From contig CALVLN010000005.1 in NCBI GenBank assembly GCA_944338165.1, positions 1-64,000 of the forward strand: DNA of 64,000 bases. Direction: 5' to 3'. The notes below the pieces were generated by a model, which searched no databases, was not told the origin of the DNA, and was given only the letters and a program-made list of their open reading frames with translations. The position numbers were made by a program, and so were the translations under genes. This DNA is from an uncultured Clostridia bacterium. Lineage in GTDB: Bacteria; Bacillota; Clostridia; Christensenellales; Borkfalkiaceae. Positions 63,636 to 64,000 of the stretch are shown in pieces; position 1 is the stretch's first letter, and every line of letters starts with the position of its first letter.

Positions 63636-64000
63636 TTACTTTGTTTTGGTTTCCTTGTAACCATCATCGACTCCGTAGCGAGGCAAACAAGACTGCACAT
63701 GATCGAAGCGAGAGAGTAGCCTCCCGTATTGTTCCACAACATCTTTGGGGGCGTCGTGATCCAGCACTCCGAGCGTATACAGCGGGGAAGCAGCTTCCTC
63801 TCCGCTCTTAAATGCATGATAGCTGACCCATGTGACAGACGGCCCTGCGGCGAATCCCGCAAAATCGTCCGCGGTAAAGATACGGCCTGCATACGCCCGA
63901 TCGATCTGTACCGTATAAGAGCCGAAAAAACTCAGCCAGGAATCCGGGATCTCCTCCAACGCTTCCTTTTCTTCCATAGGATAATGCCGCGTCTCGTAAT
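63636..64000 (-). CDS. C-terminal part of an unrecognised protein, partial
   Basis: The frame is open to the window edge, so the gene probably begins outside; an internal ATG lies at 63977. About 120 residues are visible (ending ...CLPRYGVDDGYKETKTK). No signal peptide, membrane helix or known motif is visible, and I do not recognise the family. Its base composition is mixed and less AT-rich than the protease part of the next gene. It ends 21 bases before the subtilase start, so the two may be co-transcribed. Confidence 0.6.
   Translation of the reverse strand, partial: YETRHYPMEEKEALEEIPDSWLSFFGSYTVQIDRAYAGRIFTADDFAGFAAGPSVTWVSYHAFKSGEEAASPLYTLGVLDHDAPKDVVEQYGRLLSRFDHVQSCLPRYGVDDGYKETKTK

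Noticed and set aside
61700-64000. Prophage or genomic island at the right edge
   Set aside because: Only one AT-rich gene segment is visible; no integrase, transposase, attachment-site repeat or tRNA border is present in the window.

Overview
The window looks like chromosomal DNA of a high-GC, Gram-positive-type member of the Bacillota, most likely a gut Clostridia lineage. A Christensenellales/Borkfalkia-like origin is my guess from memory and is not proven by the sequence. The evidence is the Bacillota-type division and cell-wall cluster (mraZ, rsmH, ftsL, pbp, murE, mraY, murD, ftsW, murA, divIB, ftsA, ftsZ), the meso-DAP type MurE, dapL/dapF lysine genes, the endonuclease-type MutL next to mutS, miaB and miaA, the NfnAB electron-transfer pair of anaerobes, and consensus sigma-A promoters (TTGACA, 17-18 bp, TATAAT) with strong GGAGG ribosome sites. 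I see no tRNA, rRNA, CRISPR array, insertion sequence or prophage.

Layout. 1-13.7 kb, minus strand: the dcw cluster, read from mraZ (promoter at 13.7 kb) down to divIB, then a terminator, then ftsA-ftsZ from their own promoter. murF and murG are missing from their usual places. ftsZ runs into a 45-bp tandem repeat at the window edge and is stopped there by a TAG where the next repeat copy has CAG. 13.8-14.6 kb: murI. 14.8-21.5 kb, plus strand: rpsT, then a cupin-type XRE regulator with two matching palindromic sites in its leader, potABCD (spermidine/putrescine import), and a membrane protein of unknown function. 21.6-30.2 kb, minus: a sir2-miaB-mutS-mutL-miaA-ynbB-like run. 30.3-32.5 kb, plus: a class A penicillin-binding protein. 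32.5-48.0 kb, minus: cwlD-like amidase, a thioesterase, the arginine operon argG-C-J-B-D-F with carA and a carB-dapF fusion, then a cysteine desulfurase and thiI. 48.1-50.3 kb, minus: nfnB and nfnA. 50.6-51.5 kb, plus: degV. 51.5-60.1 kb, minus: a possible HEPN-CBS protein, a nitrilase-like pseudoenzyme, mscL, malQ, dapL, pyrG, dapF and purA. 60.4-60.9 kb, plus: a Nudix hydrolase. 61.0-64.0 kb, minus: a secreted subtilase-InlB-Hint protein and the end of an unknown gene.

The genes form coherent modules: peptidoglycan precursor synthesis and septation; polyamine uptake under a local repressor; mismatch repair with tRNA modification; arginine synthesis with its own carbamoyl-phosphate synthase; sulfur transfer for tRNA thiolation; and DAP synthesis (dapL, dapF) alongside purA and pyrG.

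The most unusual items are: (1) a secreted S8 protease whose C-terminal Hint domain is GC-rich while the rest of the gene is AT-rich, with the switch at the domain boundary; (2) an in-frame CarB-DapF fusion whose DapF half has lost one catalytic cysteine while an intact dapF lies 19 kb away; (3) the ftsZ tail nonsense codon inside a tandem repeat; (4) a PotA with a duplicated C-terminal regulatory domain and a PotD with a C-terminal membrane anchor; (5) two genes whose promoters predict leaderless mRNAs; (6) a HEPN-like/CBS protein next to a nitrilase homologue lacking its catalytic cysteine.
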